From Lysobacteraceae bacterium (GTDB lineage: Bacteria; Pseudomonadota; Gammaproteobacteria; Xanthomonadales; Xanthomonadaceae), in the NCBI GenBank assembly GCA_003449195.1, contig DMID01000029.1:1-16226 (forward strand): DNA of 16,226 bases. The letters run 5' to 3'. Under the pieces are notes generated by a model. It did no database searches. It saw only the letters and a program-made list of their open reading frames with translations, and was not told where the DNA came from. The translations under genes and the position numbers were made by a program. Below, in pieces: positions 1-14,882 of this stretch (positions within the stretch are counted from its first letter, which is position 1; the number at the start of each line of letters is the position of its first letter).

Positions 1-61
1 CGTGACCGATGGTGCCCACGTTCACGTGCGGCTTGGTGCGTTCGAACTTACCCTTGGACAT
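1..61 (-). CDS. tuf: Elongation factor Tu, N-terminal fragment (str-operon copy, cut by window edge)
   Basis: Only the first 20 codons are present; the gene continues past the left edge. The translation begins MSKGKFERTKPHVNVGTIGH, the hallmark EF-Tu N-terminus that runs into the first GTP-binding loop. EF-Tu is the GTPase that delivers aminoacyl-tRNA to the ribosomal A site. The ATG at 59-61 is preceded by an AAAGGT Shine-Dalgarno-like stretch. It lies 59 bases behind fusA, the usual last position of the str operon (rpsL-rpsG-fusA-tuf). A second EF-Tu fragment lies at the right end of the window, so this genome appears to carry two tuf genes about 16 kb apart. Confidence 0.97.
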   Translation of the reverse strand, partial: MSKGKFERTKPHVNVGTIGH

Positions 62-104
62 GTCTTTCTACCTTTATCTGTATTTGGCTTTGTCTTGTTT
101 GATC

Positions 105-120
105 AGGAAGGCCCGAGGGA

Positions 121-132
<12 letters not shown>
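105..132 (-). other. Hairpin spanning the fusA stop codon
   Basis: An inverted repeat GAAGGCC (107-113) / GGCCTTC (124-130) can be extended outward through a G-U pair and an A-U pair to about 9 bp, and it encloses the fusA stop codon (121-123). No U-tract follows on the transcribed strand, so it is unlikely to be an efficient intrinsic terminator. It could pause or stabilise mRNA between fusA and tuf. The structure is visible in the sequence; its function is inference. I see no convincing tuf-specific promoter in the 59-base gap. Confidence 0.35.
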
Positions 133-2250
<2,118 letters not shown>

Positions 2251-2283
2251 GACAGCCTCTCAGATTTCTTGGATTTCGGATGG

Positions 2284-2311
2284 CCGAACGCCGCCTTGCG
2301 GCGGCCTTCGG
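2284..2311 (-). other. Stem-loop in the rpsG-fusA spacer, upstream of fusA
   Basis: CCGAA-c-GCCGCC (2284-2295) pairs with GGCGGC-c-TTCGG (2300-2311) around a 4-base loop: 6 bp plus 5 bp separated by one C-C (plus strand) mismatch. On the plus strand the right arm is followed by ATTTT, which would suit a plus-strand terminator, but no plus-strand gene lies here. On the minus transcript no U-run follows. It begins 34 bases before the fusA start codon and may tune mRNA processing or fusA translation; this role is inferred. Confidence 0.4.
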
Positions 2312-2319
2312 ATTTTGTG

Positions 2320-2338
2320 CCGCGACTTCAGTCCGCGG
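2320..2338. repeat. Short REP-like palindrome between rpsG and fusA
   Basis: CCGCGACT (plus strand from 2320) is mirrored by AGTCCGCGG ending at 2338, an imperfect palindrome with one unpaired base and a tiny loop. Its style resembles the repetitive extragenic palindromes that are abundant in Xanthomonadaceae and Pseudomonas intergenic regions. A single copy in the window cannot prove repetitiveness, so the REP assignment is an inference from appearance. Confidence 0.25.
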
Positions 2339-2361
2339 ACGCAGTCATATGGTGCTTGCAG

Positions 2362-2380
2362 CGCCCCTGCACAAGGGGCG
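2362..2380 (-). other. Stem-loop just downstream of rpsG
   Basis: A perfect 7-bp inverted repeat CGCCCCT (2362-2368) / AGGGGCG (2374-2380) with a 5-base loop begins 8 bases after the rpsG stop codon. No U-tract follows on the minus strand, so full termination is unlikely; transcription must continue into fusA because no promoter is evident in the spacer. A 3'-end stabilising or processing role is plausible. Confidence 0.4.
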
Positions 2381-2388
2381 GCAGGCCA

Positions 2389-2856
2389 TTACCAGCGGTA
2401 ATGCGCAAACGCCTTGTTCGCTTCGGCCATACGATGGGTTTCTTCGCGCTTCTTGATCGCGCCGCCGCGATTTTCCGAAGCATCGACCAACTCGGCAGCG
2501 AGCTTGCGCGACATGGTGTTCTCGCCGCGCTTGCGGGCCGAGTCGATCAGCCAGCGCATGGCCAACGCCATCTTGCGCGAGGAACGCACCTCGACCGGCA
2601 CCTGATAGGTGGCACCACCGACGCGACGCGACTTCACCTCGACGCCCGGCGCGACATTGTCGAGCGCCTTCTGGACCAGATCGATGGCGTTGTCGTTCTT
2701 TTCGCCGATGACATCCATGGCGCCGTAGACGATCTTTTCGGCGATGGACTTCTTGCCGCTCTGCATGACCATGTTGATGAAGCGGGCGATGGTTTCGCTC
2801 CCGTGCTTCGGATCGGGCAGGACGGAACGCTGCGGAGTATTACCCTTACGCGACAT
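2389..2856 (-). CDS. rpsG: 30S ribosomal protein S7
   Basis: S7, 155 residues, a primary assembly protein of the 30S head that binds the 3' major domain of 16S rRNA and contacts the E-site tRNA. The N-terminus MSRKGNTPQRSVLPDP and the GGATYQVPVEV segment (the beta-hairpin region) are typical. Length fits the family (155-156 residues outside of extended E. coli strains). The ATG start is supported by GAGGA 9 bases upstream; this Shine-Dalgarno sequence overlaps the rpsL stop codon (the TGA of TGAGGA), and the gap to rpsL is only 12 bases, which points to translational coupling. S7 is the known autoregulator of the str operon in E. coli; whether the short rpsL-rpsG gap here can serve as its target cannot be judged from the sequence. 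Confidence 0.99.
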   Translation of the reverse strand: MSRKGNTPQRSVLPDPKHGSETIARFINMVMQSGKKSIAEKIVYGAMDVIGEKNDNAIDLVQKALDNVAPGVEVKSRRVGGATYQVPVEVRSSRKMALAMRWLIDSARKRGENTMSRKLAAELVDASENRGGAIKKREETHRMAEANKAFAHYRW

Positions 2857-2868
2857 GACTCATTTTCC

Positions 2869-3243
2869 TCAGTTCTTCGGGCGCTTGGCGCCGTACTTGG
2901 AACGGCTCTGGCGACGCTTGGCGACACCTGCCGCATCCAGCGAACCGCGCACGGTGTGGTAACGAACGCCCGGCAGATCCTTGACGCGACCACCACGAAT
3001 CAGGACCACGGAGTGCTCCTGCAGATTGTGGCCTTCGCCACCGATGTAGCTGATGACCTCTTCCTGGTTGGTCAGGCGAACCTTGGCCACCTTGCGCAGG
3101 GCCGAGTTCGGCTTCTTCGGGGTCGTGGTGTAGACGCGCGTGCAGACGCCACGGCGCTGCGGGCACTTGTCCAGCGCCGGCGAGGCGCTCTTGTAGGTGG
3201 TAGCCTGCCGCGGCTTGCGGACCAGCTGATTGATCGTCGCCAT
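2869..3243 (-). CDS. rpsL: 30S ribosomal protein S12
   Basis: S12, 124 residues, the same length as in E. coli. It sits at the decoding centre and takes part in tRNA selection accuracy. The sequence begins MATINQLVRKPRQ and carries the conserved TTTPKKPNSALRKV and KDLPGVRYH motifs. Lys43 and Lys88, the classical streptomycin-resistance positions, are both wild type, and Asp89, the residue that can be methylthiolated by RimO, is present. It is the first gene of the str operon, with a leader of about 75-80 bases from the promoter at 3328-3357. The Shine-Dalgarno sequence is weak: only AAAGAA-like purines precede the ATG. Confidence 0.99.
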   Translation of the reverse strand: MATINQLVRKPRQATTYKSASPALDKCPQRRGVCTRVYTTTPKKPNSALRKVAKVRLTNQEEVISYIGGEGHNLQEHSVVLIRGGRVKDLPGVRYHTVRGSLDAAGVAKRRQSRSKYGAKRPKN

Positions 3244-3327
3244 CTGTGGATTCTTTATGAAGGGGGCAAACAAGGCCCGGTCTGAAACGAACAGGCAAGC
3301 CGAGCCATCGGCCCACCGAGACAGAGA

Positions 3328-3357
3328 AGTATAACTGCCGGGGAATTGCATCGTCAA
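3328..3357 (-). promoter_or_regulatory. Sigma70-type promoter of the str operon (rpsL-rpsG-fusA-tuf)
   Basis: On the minus strand TTGACG (3357-3352, 5 of 6 matches to TTGACA) and TATACT (3333-3328, 5 of 6 matches to TATAAT) are separated by 18 bases. The predicted transcription start lies near 3320, giving a leader of about 78 bases to the rpsL ATG. It is the best promoter match I found in the window and sits directly downstream of the rpoC terminator-like hairpin, as expected for the start of a separate operon. Boxes are read directly; activity is inferred. Confidence 0.8.
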
Positions 3358-3423
3358 CCAGCCCGGCCACTTCGGCGGTGCGCCCGATGGCGCAACCGCG
3401 CCCCCGACAGACAATGCCCGCAA

Positions 3424-3449
3424 CGCGGCCGGCGGGGGCGCCGGCCGCG
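3424..3449 (-). terminator. GC-rich hairpin behind rpoC, terminator candidate without U-tract
   Basis: A perfect 11-bp inverted repeat, CGCGGCCGGCG (3424-3434) and CGCCGGCCGCG (3439-3449), with a 4-base loop, begins 10 bases after the rpoC stop codon. Only UUG follows on the transcript rather than a U-run. Its location between the last gene of the beta operon and a strong promoter argues for termination, possibly aided by Rho or NusG, but some read-through into the str operon is likely. Confidence 0.6.
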
Positions 3450-3459
3450 CGGGCGAGGA

Positions 3460-7680
<4,221 letters not shown>

Positions 7681-7738
7681 GGGTGTTTCTCCGTCAGGAG
7701 GAATGCTTCAGGAAGATGGGGCGACGCAGCCGGGTACT

Positions 7739-7773
7739 GCGCGCGGCAAACGGGTCTGGCCGTTGCCGCGCGC
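7739..7773 (-). other. Strong stem-loop in the rpoB-rpoC spacer
   Basis: GCGCGCGGCAA (7739-7749) and TTGCCGCGCGC (7763-7773) form a perfect 11-bp stem; CGG (7751-7753) and CCG (7760-7762) extend it inward by 3 bp past a single bulged A, leaving a 6-base loop. It begins 8 bases after the rpoB stop codon. No U-tract follows on the minus strand, and rpoC has no visible promoter of its own, so it is unlikely to be a full terminator. A processing site, an RNA-stability element or a partial attenuator between the two core subunits is possible. Confidence 0.6.
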
Positions 7774-7781
7774 GTGGCGGC

Positions 7782-11966
<4,185 letters not shown>

Positions 11967-12024
11967 GGAGTCTTCCACCTTGGCTGTGGCGGGCCGCGCG
12001 TCCGCGGCCTCGTGGGAATTGCGA

Positions 12025-12095
12025 AGTTGTCAGTTGCAAGCCGCTGGTATTGCCGGCACCAGCACGCCATCTTCTGCTGCTTGCAACTACCAACT
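12025..12095 (-). other. Long stem-loop in the rplL-rpoB spacer, RNase III-type processing site candidate
   Basis: AGTTG-TC-AGTTGCAAGC (12025-12041) pairs with GCTTGCAACT-AC-CAACT (12079-12095): 10 bp plus 5 bp flanking a 2x2 internal mismatch. The top contains an inner hairpin GCTGGT (12043-12048) / ACCAGC (12058-12063). The equivalent rplL-rpoB spacer of E. coli carries an attenuator followed by an RNase III cleavage site that separates ribosomal-protein mRNA from rpoBC mRNA, and this structure occupies the same relative place. The pairing is directly visible; cleavage by RNase III is inference. Confidence 0.5.
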
Positions 12096-12124
12096 CCGAT
12101 ACTGCGAGCTGGGTTTCTGGCCGT

Positions 12125-12151
12125 GGAGCCGCGACGCGAATCGCGGGCTCC
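12125..12151. repeat. REP-like palindrome in the rplL-rpoB spacer
   Basis: GGAGCC-GCGA (12125-12134) is mirrored by TCGC-g-GGCTCC (12141-12151) around a 6-base loop: 10 bp of pairing with one bulged base. The sequence GGAGCCGCGACGCGAATCGC is of the style of dispersed extragenic palindromes common in Lysobacter and Xanthomonas relatives. Whether it is repeated elsewhere in the genome cannot be told from this window. Confidence 0.4.
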
Positions 12152-12164
12152 TGCAACGGCCAAA

Positions 12165-12188
12165 GGCCGGAGGCTTTCGCCTCCAGCC
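12165..12188 (-). terminator. Attenuator-like hairpin downstream of rplL
   Basis: On the minus strand GGCTGGAGGC and GCCTCCGGCC pair over 10 bp (one U-G wobble) around a GAAA tetraloop, 43 bases after the rplL stop codon, followed by UUU and then GGCC. The U-tract is too short for a strong terminator, but a partial terminator fits the known logic of this spacer in E. coli, where an attenuator lowers rpoBC transcription relative to the ribosomal protein genes. The hairpin is clear; the degree of termination is not predictable by eye. Confidence 0.5.
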
Positions 12189-12231
12189 TTCAGTGCACCG
12201 CCGGATGAAACAGGCGCTGCAAGATGCCGGA

Positions 12232-12603
12232 TTACTTGACTTCGACGGACGCGCCGGCGGCCTCGAGGTCCTTCTTCATCTTCTCGGCATCTTCCTTGGA
12301 CACGCCTTCCTTCAGGTCCTTCGGAGCGCCTTCGACCAGGTCCTTGGCTTCCTTCAGGCCCAGGCCGGTGATGGCGCGAACGGCCTTGATGACCTCGACC
12401 TTCTTCTCGCCGGCGGCCTTCAGGACGACGGTGAACTCGGTCTGCTCTTCGACCGGGGCGGCGGCGGCGGCCGGGCCGGCCACGGCAACCGGGGCGGCGG
12501 CGGAAACGCCAAACTTCTCTTCGATCGCCTTGACCAGCTCCATCACTTCGAGGAGGGTCTTTTCGGCGATGGCATCGACGATCTGTTCGTTGGACAGGGA
12601 CAT
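12232..12603 (-). CDS. rplL: 50S ribosomal protein L7/L12
   Basis: L7/L12, 123 residues (E. coli 121), the multicopy stalk protein that recruits and activates translational GTPases such as EF-Tu and EF-G. The N-terminal dimerisation domain (about 1-33, MSLSNEQIVDAIAEKTLLEV), the Ala/Pro-rich hinge (about 34-52) and the C-terminal factor-binding domain (53-123, with VIKAVRAITGLGLKEAKDLVE) are all present. The ATG start is preceded by AAGGT about 8 bases upstream. It follows rplJ by 60 bases without a visible terminator or promoter, so it is cotranscribed with rplJ; the higher L12 stoichiometry is presumably achieved by translation. Confidence 0.99.
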   Translation of the reverse strand: MSLSNEQIVDAIAEKTLLEVMELVKAIEEKFGVSAAAPVAVAGPAAAAAPVEEQTEFTVVLKAAGEKKVEVIKAVRAITGLGLKEAKDLVEGAPKDLKEGVSKEDAEKMKKDLEAAGASVEVK

Positions 12604-12663
12604 GATGTTTACCTTGTGAAAGTTTTCTGGATGGTGTTCGCGTGGGTCACGCGTTCGATTGGA

Positions 12664-13194
12664 TCAAGCCGGTTCGGCCACGGCTTCCGCCGGAGCCTCT
12701 TCGCCGCCGCCCTGCTTCTCGCCGACGGCCTTGACCGCGCGGGCGAACATGGTGACGGGTTCGGCAAGCACGCGGGCCAGCATCGCCAGCGCCTGTTCGC
12801 GCGTGGGCAACGAGGCCAGGACTTCGACATGGCTGGCCGGGTACAGCTGGCCGCCGATGGCGACCACCTTGGCCTGCAGCTTGTCGTTGCCCTTGGCGAA
12901 CTCCTTGATCAGGCGACCGGCAGCGCCGGGCTCCTCGGTCGAGAACGCGTACAGCAAAGGACCGACGAGCGCATCCTTGGCGCACTCGTATTCGGTACCT
13001 TCGACGGCGCGCGCGGCCAGCGTGTTCTTGACAACCTTCAAGTACACGCCGGTTTCGCGAGCCTTCTTGCGCATCGCGGTCATTTGTTCGACCGTGGTGC
13101 CAGCGTACTCGGCAGCGACCAGGGAGTGGGCCGTGGCGGCGACGCCGGCAACTTCGGCGACGACTTCTTGCTTCTGGGACAGATTGAGAGCCAT
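12664..13194 (-). CDS. rplJ: 50S ribosomal protein L10
   Basis: L10, 176 residues (E. coli 165), anchors L7/L12 dimers to 23S rRNA and, as the L10-L12 complex, represses its own mRNA. The start MALNLSQKQEVVAEV at 13192-13194 is supported by a strong AGGAGGAG Shine-Dalgarno sequence; the reading frame stays open for a further 81 codons upstream but without family similarity. The N-terminal RNA-binding domain (about 1-130) includes the KVVKNTLAARA segment, and the C-terminal helix with REQALAMLARVLAEPVTMFARAVKAV is the L12 docking site. The tail is Gly/Glu/Ala-rich (GGGEEAPAEAVAEPA), which accounts for the extra length. It is preceded by the L10 leader at 13343-13472. Confidence 0.98.
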   Translation of the reverse strand: MALNLSQKQEVVAEVAGVAATAHSLVAAEYAGTTVEQMTAMRKKARETGVYLKVVKNTLAARAVEGTEYECAKDALVGPLLYAFSTEEPGAAGRLIKEFAKGNDKLQAKVVAIGGQLYPASHVEVLASLPTREQALAMLARVLAEPVTMFARAVKAVGEKQGGGEEAPAEAVAEPA

Positions 13195-13263
13195 TGCACT
13201 CCTCCTAGTGAACTCCGCTCGCGGCTCCTGCCGCTTGCGGTCCTGGGCGACACCCGATCCGTG

Positions 13264-13290
13264 GGCATCGGGGATGCCGCGGGGCATCCC
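13264..13290 (-). promoter_or_regulatory. Mutually exclusive hairpins between the L10 leader and rplJ
   Basis: Three related 6-mers lie in a row on the plus strand: GGCATC (13264-13269), GATGCC (13273-13278) and GGCATC (13284-13289). The middle one can pair with either neighbour, giving a perfect 8-bp stem GGGATGCC/GGCATCCC (13271-13290) or a 6-bp stem with a 3-base loop (13264-13278). The two cannot form together. They lie about 70-95 bases before the rplJ start codon. A switch role in L10 autoregulation is possible but unproven; the pairing is visible in the sequence. Confidence 0.4.
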
Positions 13291-13342
13291 GGTGGCGGCC
13301 ATTCCAGAGCGGTCGAAACCGGAAAACTTCCAGAAGGCGGCA

Positions 13343-13472
13343 CCATCTGCGCAGGCCAGCCCCTTGCGGAGCGGATTAAGCAGTCCCGTTGCGTCGGCGG
13401 CGATTCCCTGCCATCGCGAGCTTCCTTTGCCCGCCACCGTCGTTCGTGGACCACACCTGCGGTCTTTGACGG
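13343..13472 (-). promoter_or_regulatory. L10 leader: autoregulatory RNA for rplJL with kink-turn
   Basis: In the minus-strand transcript CCGUC (13472-13468) pairs with GAUGG (13347-13343), and CGCAGG (13461-13456) pairs with CCUGCG (13355-13350). Between them AAAGAC faces CA, which reproduces the kink-turn of the L10 leader. The words AAGACCGCAGGTG and CTTAATCC closely match what I recall of the E. coli rplJ leader. A GCUCC-GCAA-GGGGC hairpin (13372-13359) and a larger arm (13392-13402 with 13432-13442, one mismatch and one G-U) branch from the core. The L10-L12 complex is known to bind this RNA and repress translation of rplJ. Identification rests on both sequence and pairing; the exact outer limits are approximate. 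Confidence 0.8.
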
Positions 13473-13521
13473 CTATCGCGTCCGGCCCTGGCCTTCGACG
13501 ATTGCCCTCAAGACTTTTTGC

Positions 13522-13549
13522 CCGGCGGGCAGCCTGCGCCGCCCGCCGG
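13522..13549 (-). other. Stem-loop just downstream of rplA
   Basis: A perfect 9-bp GC-rich inverted repeat CCGGCGGGC (13522-13530) / GCCCGCCGG (13541-13549) with a 10-base loop starts 9 bases after the rplA stop codon. On the minus transcript it is followed by GCAAAAAG, not by uridines; the T-run lies on the other strand. It is therefore probably an mRNA 3'-end or processing structure between rplKA and rplJL rather than a terminator. No promoter for rplJ was recognised in the spacer 13195-13558. Confidence 0.5.
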
Positions 13550-13558
13550 TTGCAGCAA

Positions 13559-14257
13559 TTACTTCAGGGCCAGCGAGGCCTGATCGACCGTCACGCCCGG
13601 ACCCATGGTCGAGCTGATCGAGATCTTCTGCAGGTAGGTACCCTTGGAAGTGGCCGGCTTGGCCTTGATCAGGTCGGCCAGCAAGGCCTGCAGGTTGGTC
13701 TTCAGCGCATCATCGGCAAAATCGGCCTTGCCGATCGTGCAGTGGATGATGCCGGCCTTGTCGGTGCGGTAGCGAACCTGGCCCGACTTGGCGTTCTTGA
13801 CCGCCTCGCCCGGGTTCGGGGACACGGTGCCGACCTTCGGGTTCGGCATCAGGCCGCGCGGGCCCAGCACCGTACCGAGCTTGCCGACTACGCGCATCGC
13901 ATCCGGGGTGGCGATGACGACGTCGTAATTCAGATCGCCGCCCTGCATCTTCTCGGCGAGGTCTTCCATGCCAACCGCATCGGCACCGGCAGCCAGCGCC
14001 TCATCGGCCTTGGCGCCGGCGGGCACGAACACGGCCACGCGCACGCTCTTGCCGGTACCGGCCGGCAGCACGGTCGAGCCGCGCACCTGCTGGTCGGACT
14101 TCTTGGCATCCACGCCGAGACGCACGGCCACGTCCACTGCCTCGACGAACTTGGCCTTGGTCGCGGTCTTGACGATCTTCAGTGCTTCGTCGATGACGTA
14201 GGCCTTGCCCGGCTGGACGGCTTCGCGAATCGCTTTCTGTCGCTTGGTCTGTGCCAT
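13559..14257 (-). CDS. rplA: 50S ribosomal protein L1
   Basis: L1, 232 residues (E. coli 234), forms the mobile L1 stalk that helps release E-site tRNA; free L1 represses the L11-L1 mRNA. The two-domain fold is supported by the signature GTVLGPRGLMPNPKVGTV in the second domain and by the C-terminal SSTMGPGVTVDQASLALK. The start MAQTKRQKAIREA at 14255-14257 has GGAGG about 9 bases upstream, located inside the last codons of rplK. Only 4 bases separate it from the rplK stop codon, so translation of the two genes is probably coupled. Confidence 0.99.
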   Translation of the reverse strand: MAQTKRQKAIREAVQPGKAYVIDEALKIVKTATKAKFVEAVDVAVRLGVDAKKSDQQVRGSTVLPAGTGKSVRVAVFVPAGAKADEALAAGADAVGMEDLAEKMQGGDLNYDVVIATPDAMRVVGKLGTVLGPRGLMPNPKVGTVSPNPGEAVKNAKSGQVRYRTDKAGIIHCTIGKADFADDALKTNLQALLADLIKAKPATSKGTYLQKISISSTMGPGVTVDQASLALK

Positions 14258-14261
14258 GTGA

Positions 14262-14690
14262 TTAACCCTCCACCGTCAGGCCCATGGAGCGGGCCGAGCC
14301 CGCAATCGTGCGCACGGCAGCGTCGAGGTCGGCCGCAGTCAGGTCGGCCTCCTTCATCTTGGCGATGTCTTCGAGCTGCTTGCGCGTGACCTTGCCCACC
14401 TTCTCGGTGTTGGGGCGCTTGGAACCGGACTGGATGCCAACAGCCTTCTTCAACAGCACCGACGCCGGGGTCGACTTGGTGATGAAGGTGAAGGTACGGT
14501 CCGAATAGGCCGTGATGATGACCGGGGTCGGCAGACCCGGCTCGAGCTTCTGCGTGGCGGCGTTGAACGCCTTGCAGAACTCCATGATGTTCAGGCCGCG
14601 CTGACCCAGCGCAGGACCGACCGGCGGCGAGGGATTGGCCTGACCGGCCTTCACCTGCAGCTTGATGTAACCGACAACTTTCTTTGCCAT
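14262..14690 (-). CDS. rplK: 50S ribosomal protein L11
   Basis: L11, 142 residues, the same length as in E. coli. It binds the GTPase-associated centre of 23S rRNA, is the site of thiostrepton action and is needed for RelA activation. The N-terminal domain carries the proline-rich switch PSPPVGPALGQRG (20-32) and the C-terminal rRNA-binding domain begins near residue 76. Lys3 and Lys4 of MAKKVVGY are available for PrmA-type methylation, as known in the family. The ATG is preceded by CGGAGA. It is the first gene after a 192-base spacer that holds a promoter and structured leader. Confidence 0.99.
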   Translation of the reverse strand: MAKKVVGYIKLQVKAGQANPSPPVGPALGQRGLNIMEFCKAFNAATQKLEPGLPTPVIITAYSDRTFTFITKSTPASVLLKKAVGIQSGSKRPNTEKVGKVTRKQLEDIAKMKEADLTAADLDAAVRTIAGSARSMGLTVEG

Positions 14691-14714
14691 TTTGGTTTGT
14701 CTCCGGGTGCTGAC

Positions 14715-14737
14715 GCCTGGACTTCAGGCTCCCCATC
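14715..14737 (-). promoter_or_regulatory. Candidate L1-binding autoregulatory site in the rplK leader
   Basis: On the minus strand GATGGGGAGCC (14737-14727) runs into a hairpin GCCTG (14729-14725) / CAGGC (14719-14715) with loop AAGTC, 25 bases before the rplK start. In E. coli L1 represses the rplKA mRNA by binding a leader structure that mimics its 23S rRNA site, where GGAGCC-type words next to a helix are conserved. The position and the word fit, but I could not align a full L1 motif, so this is a candidate only. Confidence 0.4.
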
Positions 14738-14739
14738 GC

Positions 14740-14803
14740 GCCGGGAATGTCACGCGTCCCGGCACCGCGTTGCCACTGCGCAGACGGCCGCCCTGCGGCG
14801 GCC
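14740..14803 (-). other. Two stem-loops in the rplK leader
   Basis: The leader RNA can form GCCGGGA/TCCCGGC (14740-14746 with 14757-14763, 7 bp, 10-base loop) and GGCCGCC/GGCGGCC (14786-14792 with 14797-14803, 7 bp, 4-base loop). The second is followed on the plus strand by ATCGCTTTTT, so it could terminate antisense transcription entering from the left. On the minus strand it lies within the leader downstream of the rplK promoter and is not followed by uridines. Function is unknown; they may shape the L1 regulatory RNA. Confidence 0.4.
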
Positions 14804-14842
14804 ATCGCTTTTTGTTCAGCCCGCCAGACAGGCGAGCCAAGC

Positions 14843-14872
14843 ACTATATCAGACACGGCCCGCAGATGCGAA
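14843..14872 (-). promoter_or_regulatory. Sigma70-type promoter for rplK-rplA with extended -10
   Basis: On the minus strand TTCGCA (14872-14867, 4 of 6 matches to TTGACA) is separated by 18 bases from TATAGT (14848-14843, 5 of 6 to TATAAT), and TGA directly precedes the -10, giving an extended -10 element. The predicted start is near 14836, leaving a leader of about 145 bases before rplK. A promoter at this site is known in E. coli (the L11 promoter between nusG and rplK). Here it begins 10 bases behind the nusG stop codon. Confidence 0.7.
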
Positions 14873-14882
14873 CCGCACTGCC

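Noticed and set aside
62..120. A separate promoter for the left tuf gene in the fusA-tuf gap
   Set aside because: The gap is AT-richer than its surroundings but no paired -35 and -10 boxes with reasonable spacing were found; read-through from fusA is enough to explain expression.
11967..11978. Alternative GTG start of rpoB four codons upstream
   Set aside because: No Shine-Dalgarno sequence precedes it, while the ATG at 11966 has AAGGTGGA and gives the usual N-terminus MTSYSFTEKKRIRKDFGK.
13195..13437. Upstream extension of rplJ through the open frame to 13437
   Set aside because: The added residues have no L10 similarity, overlap the L10 leader RNA, and the start at 13194 has a strong AGGAGGAG.
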